Assembly (NCBI GenBank): GCA_964367905.1
Contig: CAYIZP010000039.1
Coordinates: forward strand, 1-29,172
DNA: 29,172 nucleotides
Direction of reading: 5' to 3'
From: CAUPWF01 sp964367905
GTDB lineage: Bacteria; Bacillota; Clostridia; Lachnospirales; Lachnospiraceae
The notes below the pieces were generated by a model. The model searched no databases. It was given only the letters and a program-made list of their open reading frames with translations, and had not been told where the DNA came from. The position numbers and the translations under genes are program-made. Of this stretch, positions 9,101 to 16,070 are shown in pieces (positions within the stretch are counted from its first letter, which is position 1; every line of letters begins with the position of its first letter).

Positions 9101-9539
9101 AATCATAAGGTGAACCGCTTCCAATCTCAAGCACCTGACTCTTCACAAACTCCTTTGTTGGCAGTTTATCTAGAAAAGCATCACATTCCACAACAATGGT
9201 TGTCTCTTCTTCTTCGATAAGACGCTTGATAATCTCCATTCTTTTTTGCAAGAGAAGATTCCCTGTCAAATCTGCATGATAAAACAACATGTCTTTCGCG
9301 GGATAGAAACACACATTGCTATTGAGAAACTTATATTCTTCCATAAACTGTTTTGCACGTAATTCTCCTTTGACAACCACAACATTATATTTTATATCTC
9401 TTCCAATTCCATAAATCAGATGTGTTTTCTGAGAACTTGTACTCCCTATGATCTGTATCATCCCTCGCTTCTTTAATCGCTTTTCACAAATGGAATGATA
9501 TTCCGCAATCTCTCCCATGACACTGCACAATGCTTGCAT
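6198..9539 (-). CDS. mfd: Transcription-repair coupling factor Mfd
   Basis: Mfd is an ATP-dependent translocase that removes RNA polymerase stalled at DNA damage and recruits UvrA. The 1113-residue product shows the UvrB-homology region (about 1-340, including GQFAVRGGIVDIFP). The CarD-like polymerase-interaction domain (about 435-510) begins LKVGDYVVHENHGLGIYQG. The helicase core has Walker A GDVGYGKTE near residue 593, DEEQRFGV near 695, TATPIPRTL, TTIIETGLDI and QLRGRVGRS near 865. A C-terminal TRCF domain completes it. It is slightly shorter than the usual 1150 or so but has all parts. AAGGAGCAGAT precedes the ATG. It lies 10 bases after pth. Confidence 0.98.
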   Translation of the reverse strand: MQALCSVMGEIAEYHSICEKRLKKRGMIQIIGSTSSQKTHLIYGIGRDIKYNVVVVKGELRAKQFMEEYKFLNSNVCFYPAKDMLFYHADLTGNLLLQKRMEIIKRLIEEEETTIVVECDAFLDKLPTKEFVKSQVLEIGSGSPYDLEVLNRDLVELGYQRELQVENAGQFAVRGGIVDIFPLTEEVPIRIEFWGEEIDSIRSFDVESQRSIENLERIRIYPATEYIHAEIPKVSFLDYFDPASTLFHFDEPLKLVEKGRTVETEFVSSMAQRIEQGLETVSGREMIHSMDEVLAKYQGVSSIGYTLLNVRCSEFRINEVCHIDGTRVSPYHGSLETLTRDLKKYKRQGYRVLLLSGSRTRAKRLAEDLRDYDLKSFYTDEWDRQIQPEEIMVMYGHVDEGYEYPFLKFMVISESDIFGREKKKKKRRKTYDGQKIQSFNDLKVGDYVVHENHGLGIYQGIENIEREWTSKDYMKISYAQGGCLYIPATQLDLIQKYADSSAKMPKLNHLGTQEWGKAKSRVKKAVEEIAKDLVELYAKRQDATGYVFGEDTVWQREFEEMFPYEETEDQIMAIEDTKRDMESSKVMDRLICGDVGYGKTEIAIRAAFKAVQESKQVIYLVPTTILAQQHYNNFVQRMKEFPVRIELLCRFRTAAQQKKTIQDMKKGLVDIVIGTHRVLSSDIGFKDLGLLIIDEEQRFGVRHKEKIKQFKENIDVLTLTATPIPRTLHMSLIGIRDMSVLEEAPHERMPIQTYVMEYNEEMVREAIERELAREGQIYYVYNKVSNIDEVTLRIQKLVPEANVAFAHGQMKEQELERIMYDFINQEIDVLVATTIIETGLDISNVNTIIIHDSDQMGLSQLYQLRGRVGRSNRMAYAFLLYRRDKMLKEVAEKRLSAIREYTDLGSGFKISMRDLEIRGAGNLLGESQSGHMQEVGYDLYCKMLNTAVKHFKGEADAETFETAIDINVDAYIPSTYISNEHQKLDVYKRIACIENIDEMDEMLEELIDRFGDVPKKVQQLLQVALLKSLAHKCYMVGVEQKDNEYKFIMYERAKIKTEEISGFVDLYKGDLMFKVANNPYFLYRHKKNNKTAKDDPLEIVKNLLNDIKRLIEE

Positions 9540-9549
9540 ATCTGCTCCT

Positions 9550-10131
9550 TTACTGCTCTAATTCTATCTTTTTATTAAACTGATTCATCGCTGAATCCTC
9601 GTCTCCAACTACCATAAGCTCAATAGCTGACAAACAACGCTGATAGCCCTCTTCCATATGTATTCTCTCTGCCTTTGTAAAATGCCCTAGAACATAATCT
9701 GCGAGATCATATCCCTTAGCTTTCTCACCAACACCGACCTTGATGCGTAGAAATTCTTGGGTGCCGAGATGCGCTATAATACTTTTGATTCCATTATGAC
9801 CACCTGCACTTCCTTTCTTTCTAATGCGAAGTTGTCCTACCCCTAAGCTAATATCATCATAGATTACAATTACCTCTGAAGTCTCATCCACCTTATAATA
9901 GTCCACCAAACTTCTCACACTTTCACCACTCAAATTCATAAATGTCTGTGGCTTTACCAACATGACTTTCTGTCCCTCGATGACTCCCTTTCCAACAAAA
10001 GCCCGACTCTTTCTTCCATCTACAGAGATATTATATTTATCTGCCAAACAATCTATCACATCAAATCCAACATTATGACGTGTCCCTTGATATTGCGCCG
10101 TTGGATTTCCTAATCCTATAATTAAAACCAT
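9550..10131 (-). CDS. pth: Peptidyl-tRNA hydrolase
   Basis: Pth cleaves the ester bond of peptidyl-tRNA released from stalled ribosomes and so recycles tRNA in the cytoplasm. The 193-residue protein has the family motifs IIGLGNP (Asn9), GTRHNVGFDVID with the catalytic His (about 20), KPQTFMNLSG, VIYDDISL with the acidic partner Asp, and RKKGSAGGHNGIKSI. It is the first gene of pth-mfd-lipoprotein. The region upstream (10132-10270) separates it from a divergent plus-strand gene; no strong sigma-A promoter was recognised there. Confidence 0.97.
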   Translation of the reverse strand: MVLIIGLGNPTAQYQGTRHNVGFDVIDCLADKYNISVDGRKSRAFVGKGVIEGQKVMLVKPQTFMNLSGESVRSLVDYYKVDETSEVIVIYDDISLGVGQLRIRKKGSAGGHNGIKSIIAHLGTQEFLRIKVGVGEKAKGYDLADYVLGHFTKAERIHMEEGYQRCLSAIELMVVGDEDSAMNQFNKKIELEQ

Positions 10132-10270
10132 TTTAATGACCTACCCTTTCTCTCAAACTGATTTTTCCTTCTGGTCTGGTTATACTTTGCTCAACTCCTA
10201 ACCAATACTACGCATAAAATCCTTCGTTCTGTCATACATTATATAAATGACAAACACGAAGGAGGCCCTT

Positions 10271-10699
10271 ATGAGTTCAAAAACAAAAATTGTTGTTCTT
10301 CATATGAAGGAAATCATCTACACTATTATATTTATACTATTAGGAATATTACTGGTATTCCTTCTGTTTTTTATGTTCGGTTCTGATGAACCTTCTACTG
10401 TCGAATCGGCCAATCTCTACCAACCAGGGGTATATACCTCATCCCTCACACTGAGCAATGCCACGTTAGAAGTTGAGGTGACCGTCGACCATGATTCAAT
10501 CACCGCCATCCGCTTCTCCAATCTAGACGAAACCATTGCCACCGCCTATCCTCTTGTGCAACCAACCATGGAAGATATTGCAGAACAAATCTACGCAACT
10601 CAATCTCTTGAAAACATCGCATATTCCGAGGATAATATCTACACTTCACAAGTAATTGTAGATACTATATCCCTCGCCTTGGAAAAGGCGATTCCTTAG
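10271..10699 (+). CDS. Membrane-anchored FMN_bind-like protein of unknown function
   Basis: This is the only plus-strand gene in the window. The 142-residue product has a short positive N-terminus, one strong membrane segment (about residues 14-37) and an extracytoplasmic domain. The domain begins YQPGVYTSSLTL and continues LEVEVTVDHDSITAIRF, with an ending like YTSQVIVDTISLALEKA. This layout resembles FMN_bind domains of NqrC/RnfG type. The usual SGAT flavin-attachment motif is not intact, and the equivalent place reads EDNIYTS. The start at 10271 follows GAAGGAGGCCCTT; a GTG/ATG-type start farther upstream has no such site. It is convergent with the next gene across a bidirectional terminator. 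The family assignment is tentative. Confidence 0.6.
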   Translation: MSSKTKIVVLHMKEIIYTIIFILLGILLVFLLFFMFGSDEPSTVESANLYQPGVYTSSLTLSNATLEVEVTVDHDSITAIRFSNLDETIATAYPLVQPTMEDIAEQIYATQSLENIAYSEDNIYTSQVIVDTISLALEKAIP

Positions 10700-10717
10700 A
10701 ATAAAAAACCTATCTTT

Positions 10718-10768
10718 TGTGGCTCGACATAAATAGTAGAAACACTTTCTATCCGCTGCCGAGCCACA
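10718..10768. terminator. Bidirectional terminator between convergent genes
   Basis: A 9-bp stem TGTGGCTCG/CGAGCCACA (10718-10726 and 10760-10768) encloses a long loop with an inner TAGAAA/TTTCTA pairing. T-rich runs follow on both sides: CTCTTTTTCT on the plus strand and GGTTTTTT on the minus strand. Confidence 0.75.
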
Positions 10769-10776
10769 CTCTTTTT

Positions 10777-11040
10777 CTAGCCTTCAACCACTAAATATTG
10801 CCCACTAGGCAATGCAAACACCTCAGACGCATCTTCCAATTCAACTTCCGTCATTCCTTCGACATCTACTCCGTTTTCCTCAAAATACTCTCTGACTTCT
10901 TCCAAACTATCCACCACCACAGCCATACAATCCTCTAAAAAAGTTTCCGCTTCTTCCATTGTCCCAGCTACTGGCTCATCAAATAATTTCCCTTGTTTCT
11001 TCAAAAATACTGCTAAACATTCTTCCGTGTACTCATACAT
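10777..11040 (-). CDS. Small acidic conserved-type protein, function unknown
   Basis: This 87-residue, strongly acidic soluble protein starts MYEYTEECLAVFLKK. The middle carries many Glu and Asp (EEAETFLEDCMAVVVDSLEE), and the end is ASEVFALPSGQYLVVEG. It shows no membrane segment and no catalytic motif I recognise. Similar small proteins in Lachnospiraceae have, as I recall, sometimes been labelled glyoxalase, but nothing seen here supports that enzyme activity. It has its own good promoter (11108-11136) and ribosome binding site GGGGTGG, so it is very likely a real gene expressed separately from sigG. Confidence 0.8.
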   Translation of the reverse strand: MYEYTEECLAVFLKKQGKLFDEPVAGTMEEAETFLEDCMAVVVDSLEEVREYFEENGVDVEGMTEVELEDASEVFALPSGQYLVVEG

Positions 11041-11107
11041 ATGATACCACCCCTTTCTTAACGCGTCCTATAAGGCATTTTTATGCAGCATCAGCTTGTT
11101 TTATAAC

Positions 11108-11136
11108 ATCATAGTATGGTTACGGTAAAATTTCAA
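11108..11136 (-). promoter_or_regulatory. Sigma-A promoter of the small acidic protein gene
   Basis: Minus strand TTGAAA (11131-11136), a 17-base spacer and TATGAT (11108-11113), ten of twelve bases matching consensus. The start codon lies about 60 bases downstream. Confidence 0.75.
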
Positions 11137-11151
11137 TAGATTTTTTATTTT

Positions 11152-11931
11152 TTATGCAGATAAATATCCTTTCATGATACGAAGAGCATTTTTTTCCAAT
11201 CGACTAACCTGTGCTTGGGATATCCCAATCATCTCGGCCACCTCCATCTGTGTCTTCCCCTCGAAGAATCGTAAACGAATGATATAGGTTTCTCGCTCAT
11301 TTAATTTCTTCATAGCAGCCTCGAGAGACAGATTCTCCACCCAGTGATCTTCACGGTTTTTCTTATCGCTAATCTGATCCATCATATACAGTGCATCCCC
11401 ACTGTCGTTATACACTGGTTCCTGCAAGCTCATAGGACTTTGTATGGCATCTAAGGCCATAACAATATCTTCTTTGTCAATCCCAATCTCTTCTGCAATT
11501 TCTTGAATTGTAGGTTCTTTCAAAAATTCTCTCGTATACCGTTCTTTCATATAGATCGCCTTATATGCAGTGTCTCTCAGAGATCTGCTAACACGTATCG
11601 CATTATTATCCCTAAGATACCTTCTAATCTCCCCTAATATCATCGGGACTCCATAGGTGGAAAGTTGCAATCCCAAGCTAGGATCGAAATTGTCAATCGC
11701 CTTAATTAAACCAATACAGCCAATCTGAAAAAGATCGTCCGCATTTTCATTACTATTATGGAAACGTTTAATCACACTGAGCACTAACCTTAAATTCCCT
11801 CTGATATACATTTCTCTCGCATCCATATCCCCATCTTGCATCTTCTTCAACAATTCATCCTTCTCATCTTTTGTCAGTATCGGTAAGGTAGATGTATTCA
11901 CCCCACAAATTTCCACTTTATTAAGAGCCAT
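11152..11931 (-). CDS. sigG: Forespore sigma factor G
   Basis: Sigma G is the late forespore-specific RNA polymerase sigma factor. The 259-residue product matches the length and sequence pattern of the family. It has KVEICGVNTSTLP at the N-terminus (the CSFB/Gin-contact region), and region 2 contains NLRLVLSV...DDLFQIGCIGLIKAIDNFD. Region 3 has IRVSRSLRDTAYKA and region 4 has EGKTQMEVAEMIGISQAQVSRLEK. ATG at 11931 is selected because TAGGAGG lies nine bases upstream and the family start aligns; the frame is open another 15 codons upstream. It follows sigE by 111 bases, which hold a possible sigma-F promoter. Confidence 0.97.
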   Translation of the reverse strand: MALNKVEICGVNTSTLPILTKDEKDELLKKMQDGDMDAREMYIRGNLRLVLSVIKRFHNSNENADDLFQIGCIGLIKAIDNFDPSLGLQLSTYGVPMILGEIRRYLRDNNAIRVSRSLRDTAYKAIYMKERYTREFLKEPTIQEIAEEIGIDKEDIVMALDAIQSPMSLQEPVYNDSGDALYMMDQISDKKNREDHWVENLSLEAAMKKLNERETYIIRLRFFEGKTQMEVAEMIGISQAQVSRLEKNALRIMKGYLSA

Positions 11932-12003
11932 AGCAAGAAACCTCCTAGAAAATATTTCTAGTAAAATCATTCTCACTATGGCTCTAAAATATTCGGTTAA
12001 TCA

Positions 12004-12025
12004 TAAAATTTTATAAAATTTTACC
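12004..12025 (-). promoter_or_regulatory. Palindrome and possible sigma-F -10 element before sigG
   Basis: A perfect 20-base AT palindrome, TAAAATTTTATAAAATTTTA, occupies 12004-12023 in the sigE-sigG gap. Its edge on the minus strand reads GGTAAAATTT (12016-12025), which fits the published sigma-F -10 pattern GGNRANANTW. No clear sigma-F -35 (GYATA) is seen at the expected distance, so this is a weak call. Confidence 0.35.
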
Positions 12026-12042
12026 CCTTGACAATCGATGAA

Positions 12043-12795
12043 CTAATAACTGAACGAACCATCTTTTATCATTTCTTTTTTTAATCTTTGCATTATTTTT
12101 TTCTCAAGTCTTGAGATATAAGACTGAGATATTCCAAGTAGATCCGCTACCTCTTTCTGGGTTTTCTCTTCCCCGTCTTCATTATTCAATCCATATCGCA
12201 TCTCCACAATAATTTTCTCTCTTTTGGATAGTGTGTTAATTGCACTATTAAGAAGTTTTCTCTCCACCTCATTTTCCAGTTCTTTGTAGATTGTATCTTC
12301 CTCTGTCCCTAATATATCCGATAACAATAGCTCATTTCCATCCCAATCTACATTTAATGGCTCATCTATTGAAACTTCAAGCTTCGTCTTACTATTTCTA
12401 CGAAGATACATCAGAATCTCATTCTCAATACATCTAGATGCGTAGGTTGCCAATTTGATATTTTTATCTGGATTAAATGTATTGATTGCCTTGATTAATC
12501 CGATTGTTCCGATGGATATCAAATCTTCCACCCCTACACCAGTATTATCAAATTTTTTGGCAATATACACAACCAATCGGAGATTGTGCTCAATCAACAC
12601 CTTTTTTGCCTGAGCATCATATTCTGTCCCCAAATCTCGGATCACTGCCGCCTCTTCTTCCCCCGCAAGAGGTGCTGGCAACACATCTGTTCCCCCAATA
12701 TAATGCACATCTCCACCGACTGGAAATATCATGCTTTTAATACTAGGTATTACACTCTTCTTTAATCTATTAGAAACTGCTAATTTCACTCTCAT
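12043..12795 (-). CDS. sigE: Mother-cell sigma factor E precursor (pro-sigma E)
   Basis: Sigma E is the early mother-cell sigma factor, made as an inactive precursor with an N-terminal pro-sequence. The 250-residue protein has a basic and hydrophobic leader (residues 1-28) that fits the pro-sequence. Then comes LPAPL, region 2 with NLRLVVYIAKKFDNTGVGVEDLISIGTIGLIKA, and region 4 with KTQKEVADLLGISQSYISRLEKK. ATG at 12795 has AGGAGG seven bases upstream; an ATG two codons earlier would leave only one base. It lies 11 bases after spoIIGA, whose product is its processing protease. Confidence 0.97.
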   Translation of the reverse strand: MRVKLAVSNRLKKSVIPSIKSMIFPVGGDVHYIGGTDVLPAPLAGEEEAAVIRDLGTEYDAQAKKVLIEHNLRLVVYIAKKFDNTGVGVEDLISIGTIGLIKAINTFNPDKNIKLATYASRCIENEILMYLRRNSKTKLEVSIDEPLNVDWDGNELLLSDILGTEEDTIYKELENEVERKLLNSAINTLSKREKIIVEMRYGLNNEDGEEKTQKEVADLLGISQSYISRLEKKIMQRLKKEMIKDGSFSY

Positions 12796-12806
12796 ATTCA
12801 TTCCTC

Positions 12807-13598
12807 CTAAAAAATGTTAGGATTTAAAATCATTTTATACTCATCACCCGAAGAAATTTGGCCAGATTTAATCGCAACATATGCATCTTCTATCCAAAGC
12901 TCCTGATCGCCAATCAGATGTAGACGTTCGACGACAAGAAGCGGTATCACTCCTGTACCATTTAAGGTGTGATAGGACACATAACGAATGACATGTTCAG
13001 GCATGTTACTCAACAATTGAATCGCAATTTCTTCTTCTAGAATATTGATTGGTTTCCCAGTAACAGAATCTCGCAAACTATTTCCAGTATCTAACAACGC
13101 CTTGACCACACAAGACCTTCCATCTATGAAAATCTCCACATCATAGTGATTGTTCTTATGCACCTGCAATGCACATACAAACCACCAGATGGCTTTCACA
13201 ATGAAATAACTCATTATCGCCAATGCAAAGTATAAACTTCCCAGTTTTAAATAGGCCTGAAAATACTGTTGCAAAAATTCAAAGATTCCGCCTAAGAGAA
13301 ACCCTCCTATGTATAATGATATAAAACATTTAATAAATGCCCTTTTTGTCTTAGTTTTTAAACCTAACTTAATCATTATTGTGTTTATAATTACATGGAA
13401 CAGTACAATACGGAGAACTGTGTTCTGTATGGGCAGTAAAAATGATAGACAAGTAAGCAAGGATCCGATTATGCTTCCCAGAACAATTCTGCGATGTGTG
13501 GTAGAACATCTCGTAATAATTCTCACCAAGGAAAGCAATAAAAAGTCCATCATAAAATTTACCAAAAACAAAACATCGAGGTACAACTCGTAGTACAC
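12807..13598 (-). CDS. spoIIGA: Sporulation sigma-E factor-processing peptidase
   Basis: SpoIIGA is a septum-located aspartic protease that cleaves the pro-sequence of sigma E. The 263-residue product has an N-terminal half with five or so membrane segments (about 1-135). The cytoplasmic protease domain contains ALLDTGNSLRD with the catalytic Asp near residue 169, followed by GKPINILEEE and ending MILNPNIF. It is shorter than the Bacillus protein (about 309) but complete. The start is GTG, with AAGGTGG close upstream; an ATG two bases earlier is out of frame. The gene heads the spoIIGA-sigE-sigG cluster behind a Spo0A-type promoter. Confidence 0.93.
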   Translation of the reverse strand: MYYELYLDVLFLVNFMMDFLLLSLVRIITRCSTTHRRIVLGSIIGSLLTCLSFLLPIQNTVLRIVLFHVIINTIMIKLGLKTKTKRAFIKCFISLYIGGFLLGGIFEFLQQYFQAYLKLGSLYFALAIMSYFIVKAIWWFVCALQVHKNNHYDVEIFIDGRSCVVKALLDTGNSLRDSVTGKPINILEEEIAIQLLSNMPEHVIRYVSYHTLNGTGVIPLLVVERLHLIGDQELWIEDAYVAIKSGQISSGDEYKMILNPNIF

Positions 13599-13653
13599 AT
13601 TCCACCTTCTTTCTCTTTGGATACTAAATCGATTTGGTACAAAAGCAAGATTA

Positions 13654-13720
13654 ATTATATGCGATATGATGTGATTAATTTGTCAGAAGAAGAGATGGGA
13701 ATGTAAAAAATTTCGACAAA
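13654..13720 (-). promoter_or_regulatory. Spo0A-type promoter of the spoIIGA operon
   Basis: Minus strand shows a perfect -10 TATAAT (13654-13659) and a CTGACA -35-like hexamer (13681-13686), separated by 21 bases instead of 17. A TTTGTCGAA sequence at 13712-13720 matches the Spo0A box. A second, inverted near-match, TTTGTCAGAA, lies over the -35 (13678-13687). The Bacillus subtilis spoIIG promoter is known for the same arrangement, with a 22-base spacer and Spo0A boxes upstream of and over the -35. Confidence 0.7.
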
Positions 13721-13772
13721 AAAATCAGGGACAGCGGAGATATGAGCGAATGCTCATCCTTCCACTGTCCCT
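13715..13772 (-). terminator. Terminator of ftsZ and the dcw cluster
   Basis: A long hairpin directly follows the ftsZ stop codon. The outer arms AGGGACAG/CTGTCCCT are at 13727-13734/13765-13772, and the inner ATGAGC/GCTCAT at 13742-13747/13752-13757, with imperfect pairing between. A T run (complement of 13715-13724) follows, and its distal end is part of the Spo0A box at 13712-13720. Confidence 0.9.
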
Positions 13773-13777
13773 TGATA

Positions 13778-15085
13778 TTAATTATTTCTGTTTTTAAAGA
13801 AATCTGGTATCTTAATACTCTGTTCTTTGATTTTACTCTGTGGTGCCTGTGGCGTTGGCGCCATCGGTCTTGCCACTCCCATATCACCAGCATCTTGTCT
13901 TGGTGCAGGTGTAAACCCACCTACGTTACCACCTGGTTGAAATTGTGGTCTAACTGGTGTAGCACCCTGTTGTTGTAGTTGTTGATATGATAGCTGTGGT
14001 ATATGTCCTGTATCACCATGATCCAAATCAGCCTCTACACTTGTTAGAGTGCTTCTCTGACGCTCTAGTCTTTCTTTTAATTTCGAAGCTGCTCCACTTG
14101 CATTATGAAGTCCTGTTGCGATAACAGTAATAGTAGCTTCGTCTGTTTTACTATCGTCAAATTTTGCACCGAAGATGATATTTGCATCTTCTCCAGCAAG
14201 GTCTTGTACATACTCTGCTGCATCACTTGCATCCATCAATGTAATATCTCCTGAGATATTGATAATAACATGGCTAGCGCCTGCAATTGTTGTCTCTAAC
14301 AATGGACTCGCTACCGCTTGTTTAACAGCCTCTAATGCCTTATCATCACCTTTTCCTTGACCGATTCCGATGTGTGCAATACCCTTATCATGCATTACAG
14401 TTTGAACATCTGCAAAGTCAAGGTTAATCAATGCAGGTACATTGATCAAGTCTGTAATACCTTGAATACCTTGTTGTAGGACTTCATCTGCCTTATGCAA
14501 TGCATCTGGCATCGTTGTTCTTCTATCTACGATTTCTAATAATTTATCATTCGGGATTACAATAAGTGTATCTACATTTTCTTTCAGCTTATCAATTCCT
14601 GATACCGCATTGTTCATACGTGCTTTTGATTCAAATCTAAATGGCTTTGTTACAACTCCGACAGTCAATGCCCCTAATTGTTTTGCGATACGAGCTACCA
14701 CAGGTGTTGCACCTGTCCCAGTTCCTCCACCCATTCCACAAGTTACAAACACCATATCTGCACCTTTTAATGCCGCTATGATTTCTTCTTCACTCTCTTC
14801 CGCTGCTTTTTCCCCGATTTCAGGTTTCGCACCAGCACCAAGTCCTTTTGTAATCTTCTCGCCAATTTGCATAATTGTCGATGCTTTGCTCAATTGCAAT
14901 GCTTGTTTATCTGTATTAACTGCTATAAATTCAACACCCGCAATCTGTTCGTCGATCATACGGTTCACGGCGTTGTTACCACCACCACCTACACCTACTA
15001 CTACAATCCTTGCAGCTGCATCTGATTCGTCTGTTTTAATTTCGATTAATAATTTTCCGTCTTTCATCATCCTATTATTGCTCAA
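13778..15085 (-). CDS. ftsZ: Cell division protein FtsZ
   Basis: FtsZ is the tubulin-like GTPase that polymerises into the division ring. The 435-residue product has VVGVGGGGNNAVNRM near residue 30, the tubulin signature GMGGGTGTGATPVVA near 115-125, the GIDKLKENVDTLIVIPND segment and the T7-loop region NLDFADVQ. A flexible Gln/Pro-rich linker (about 340-415) leads to the C-terminal peptide IKIPDFFKNRNN, which docks to membrane tethers. The start is TTG, with AAGGAGG eight bases upstream; the nearest ATG codons are inside the conserved N-terminus. It is the last gene of the dcw cluster and may also use an internal promoter at 15150-15178. Confidence 0.98.
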   Translation of the reverse strand: MSNNRMMKDGKLLIEIKTDESDAAARIVVVGVGGGGNNAVNRMIDEQIAGVEFIAVNTDKQALQLSKASTIMQIGEKITKGLGAGAKPEIGEKAAEESEEEIIAALKGADMVFVTCGMGGGTGTGATPVVARIAKQLGALTVGVVTKPFRFESKARMNNAVSGIDKLKENVDTLIVIPNDKLLEIVDRRTTMPDALHKADEVLQQGIQGITDLINVPALINLDFADVQTVMHDKGIAHIGIGQGKGDDKALEAVKQAVASPLLETTIAGASHVIINISGDITLMDASDAAEYVQDLAGEDANIIFGAKFDDSKTDEATITVIATGLHNASGAASKLKERLERQRSTLTSVEADLDHGDTGHIPQLSYQQLQQQGATPVRPQFQPGGNVGGFTPAPRQDAGDMGVARPMAPTPQAPQSKIKEQSIKIPDFFKNRNN

Positions 15086-15149
15086 GAGTTTCTCCTCCTT
15101 TGTTTCTCAATTGTCCTTATTTTTATATAGACTCCACCCATACAAGAGT

Positions 15150-15178
15150 ATAATACTCGTTTTTAAAGAATTAATCAA
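15150..15178 (-). promoter_or_regulatory. Probable internal promoter of ftsZ
   Basis: Minus strand TTGATT (15173-15178), a 17-base spacer and TATTAT (15150-15155), nine of twelve bases to consensus. It overlaps the 3' end of ftsQ. The -10 lies within a small palindrome GAGTATTATACTC. Confidence 0.55.
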
Positions 15179-16037
15179 TAGAATTTTCTAAATTTTCTGT
15201 ACTTTTTGGTTCAAAACTAATAATACCCGAGTTAATATCGAAATTTTCTAGGTGCAACACCCCATCTTTGCCATCTATTTCGGATAACGCAGGGGATATC
15301 TGTACTATCTTGTCGCTAAAATTATCATCCCCCAGTTGTACTGTCACGCCACCGATCACCAAGTTGATTTCCGCTCCATTGGGGCAAATGATATGTTCTG
15401 GACTTAGATCGTTTTCTTCTACTAATTCTGTAACCAATAACAGATTCTTAAAGATTTTATCATTATCCACCTCTAACTCCTGATACAAGACTGGCTTTTC
15501 GATTTCTATTCCTTCAATCATAGGAATCCCCTCGATTGGTTCTTTGACTATATTTACAATATTCCCCTCTTGTTCGAAGTACACAAATTCTTCCTCTAAT
15601 TGGACTCCACCAGCAATCAGCTTCTCTGTCACCTTTACTTCAATATGCCATGGAGCAACGATACTAATATCTAGCTTCTCCAAATATACGGGAAGCTCTG
15701 GTGTTTCATACTCAAATGTATACCATGTTGCAAGAGAATAATTCGCTCTTGTATTTGCCTGAACATATTCAGCAATCTCAGTAGCGCCATGAAATTCATT
15801 GTTTTTGACTGCGATCTTCTGAACATAAAACAACAAATGCATGGACATTCCTACTATAGCAAAAAAGAGGACCAGTACAATCGTTGCATAAACATAGTCC
15901 CCCACCCTCAGAGGTTTCTTTTTCGATTTTCTGTATTTGCCCTTGTTCTCTACTTCCCTCGTCGGTGTGTCCGCTCTTATAATTCTATTTTTCGCTCTTT
16001 GTTTTCTTCTATAATCTCGTTCGTCCCGTCCGTCCAT
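15171..16037 (-). CDS. ftsQ: Cell division protein FtsQ/DivIB
   Basis: This is a bitopic divisome protein that bridges FtsL and the septal synthase outside the cell. The 288-residue product has a long, highly basic cytoplasmic tail (residues 1-45), one membrane helix (about 48-72), and a POTRA domain. The POTRA domain starts VQKIAVKNNEFHGATEIAEYV and continues through LEKLDISIVAPWHIEVKVTEK. A beta domain follows, with an acidic tail. AGGAGGATGAA precedes the ATG. It lies between ftsW and ftsZ; in many relatives murG or murB would sit nearby, but they are absent here. Confidence 0.9.
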   Translation of the reverse strand: MDGRDERDYRRKQRAKNRIIRADTPTREVENKGKYRKSKKKPLRVGDYVYATIVLVLFFAIVGMSMHLLFYVQKIAVKNNEFHGATEIAEYVQANTRANYSLATWYTFEYETPELPVYLEKLDISIVAPWHIEVKVTEKLIAGGVQLEEEFVYFEQEGNIVNIVKEPIEGIPMIEGIEIEKPVLYQELEVDNDKIFKNLLLVTELVEENDLSPEHIICPNGAEINLVIGGVTVQLGDDNFSDKIVQISPALSEIDGKDGVLHLENFDINSGIISFEPKSTENLENSID

Positions 16038-16070
16038 TTCATCCTCCTAACAACACAACCCCTTATCCCA

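Noticed and set aside
10200..10245. Sigma-G-like promoter before the plus-strand gene (GCATA and CATTATA)
   Set aside because: Both boxes fit the sigma-G pattern, but the 20-base spacing is too long, so I do not call it.
11932..11976. Fifteen extra codons at the start of SigG
   Set aside because: The ATG at 11931 has TAGGAGG at proper distance and aligns with the known start; the extension covers the ribosome binding site itself.
13369..13605. Alternative frame overlapping the start of spoIIGA
   Set aside because: It is a shadow frame with no recognisable protein, and the spoIIGA frame carries clear membrane segments and the protease motif.
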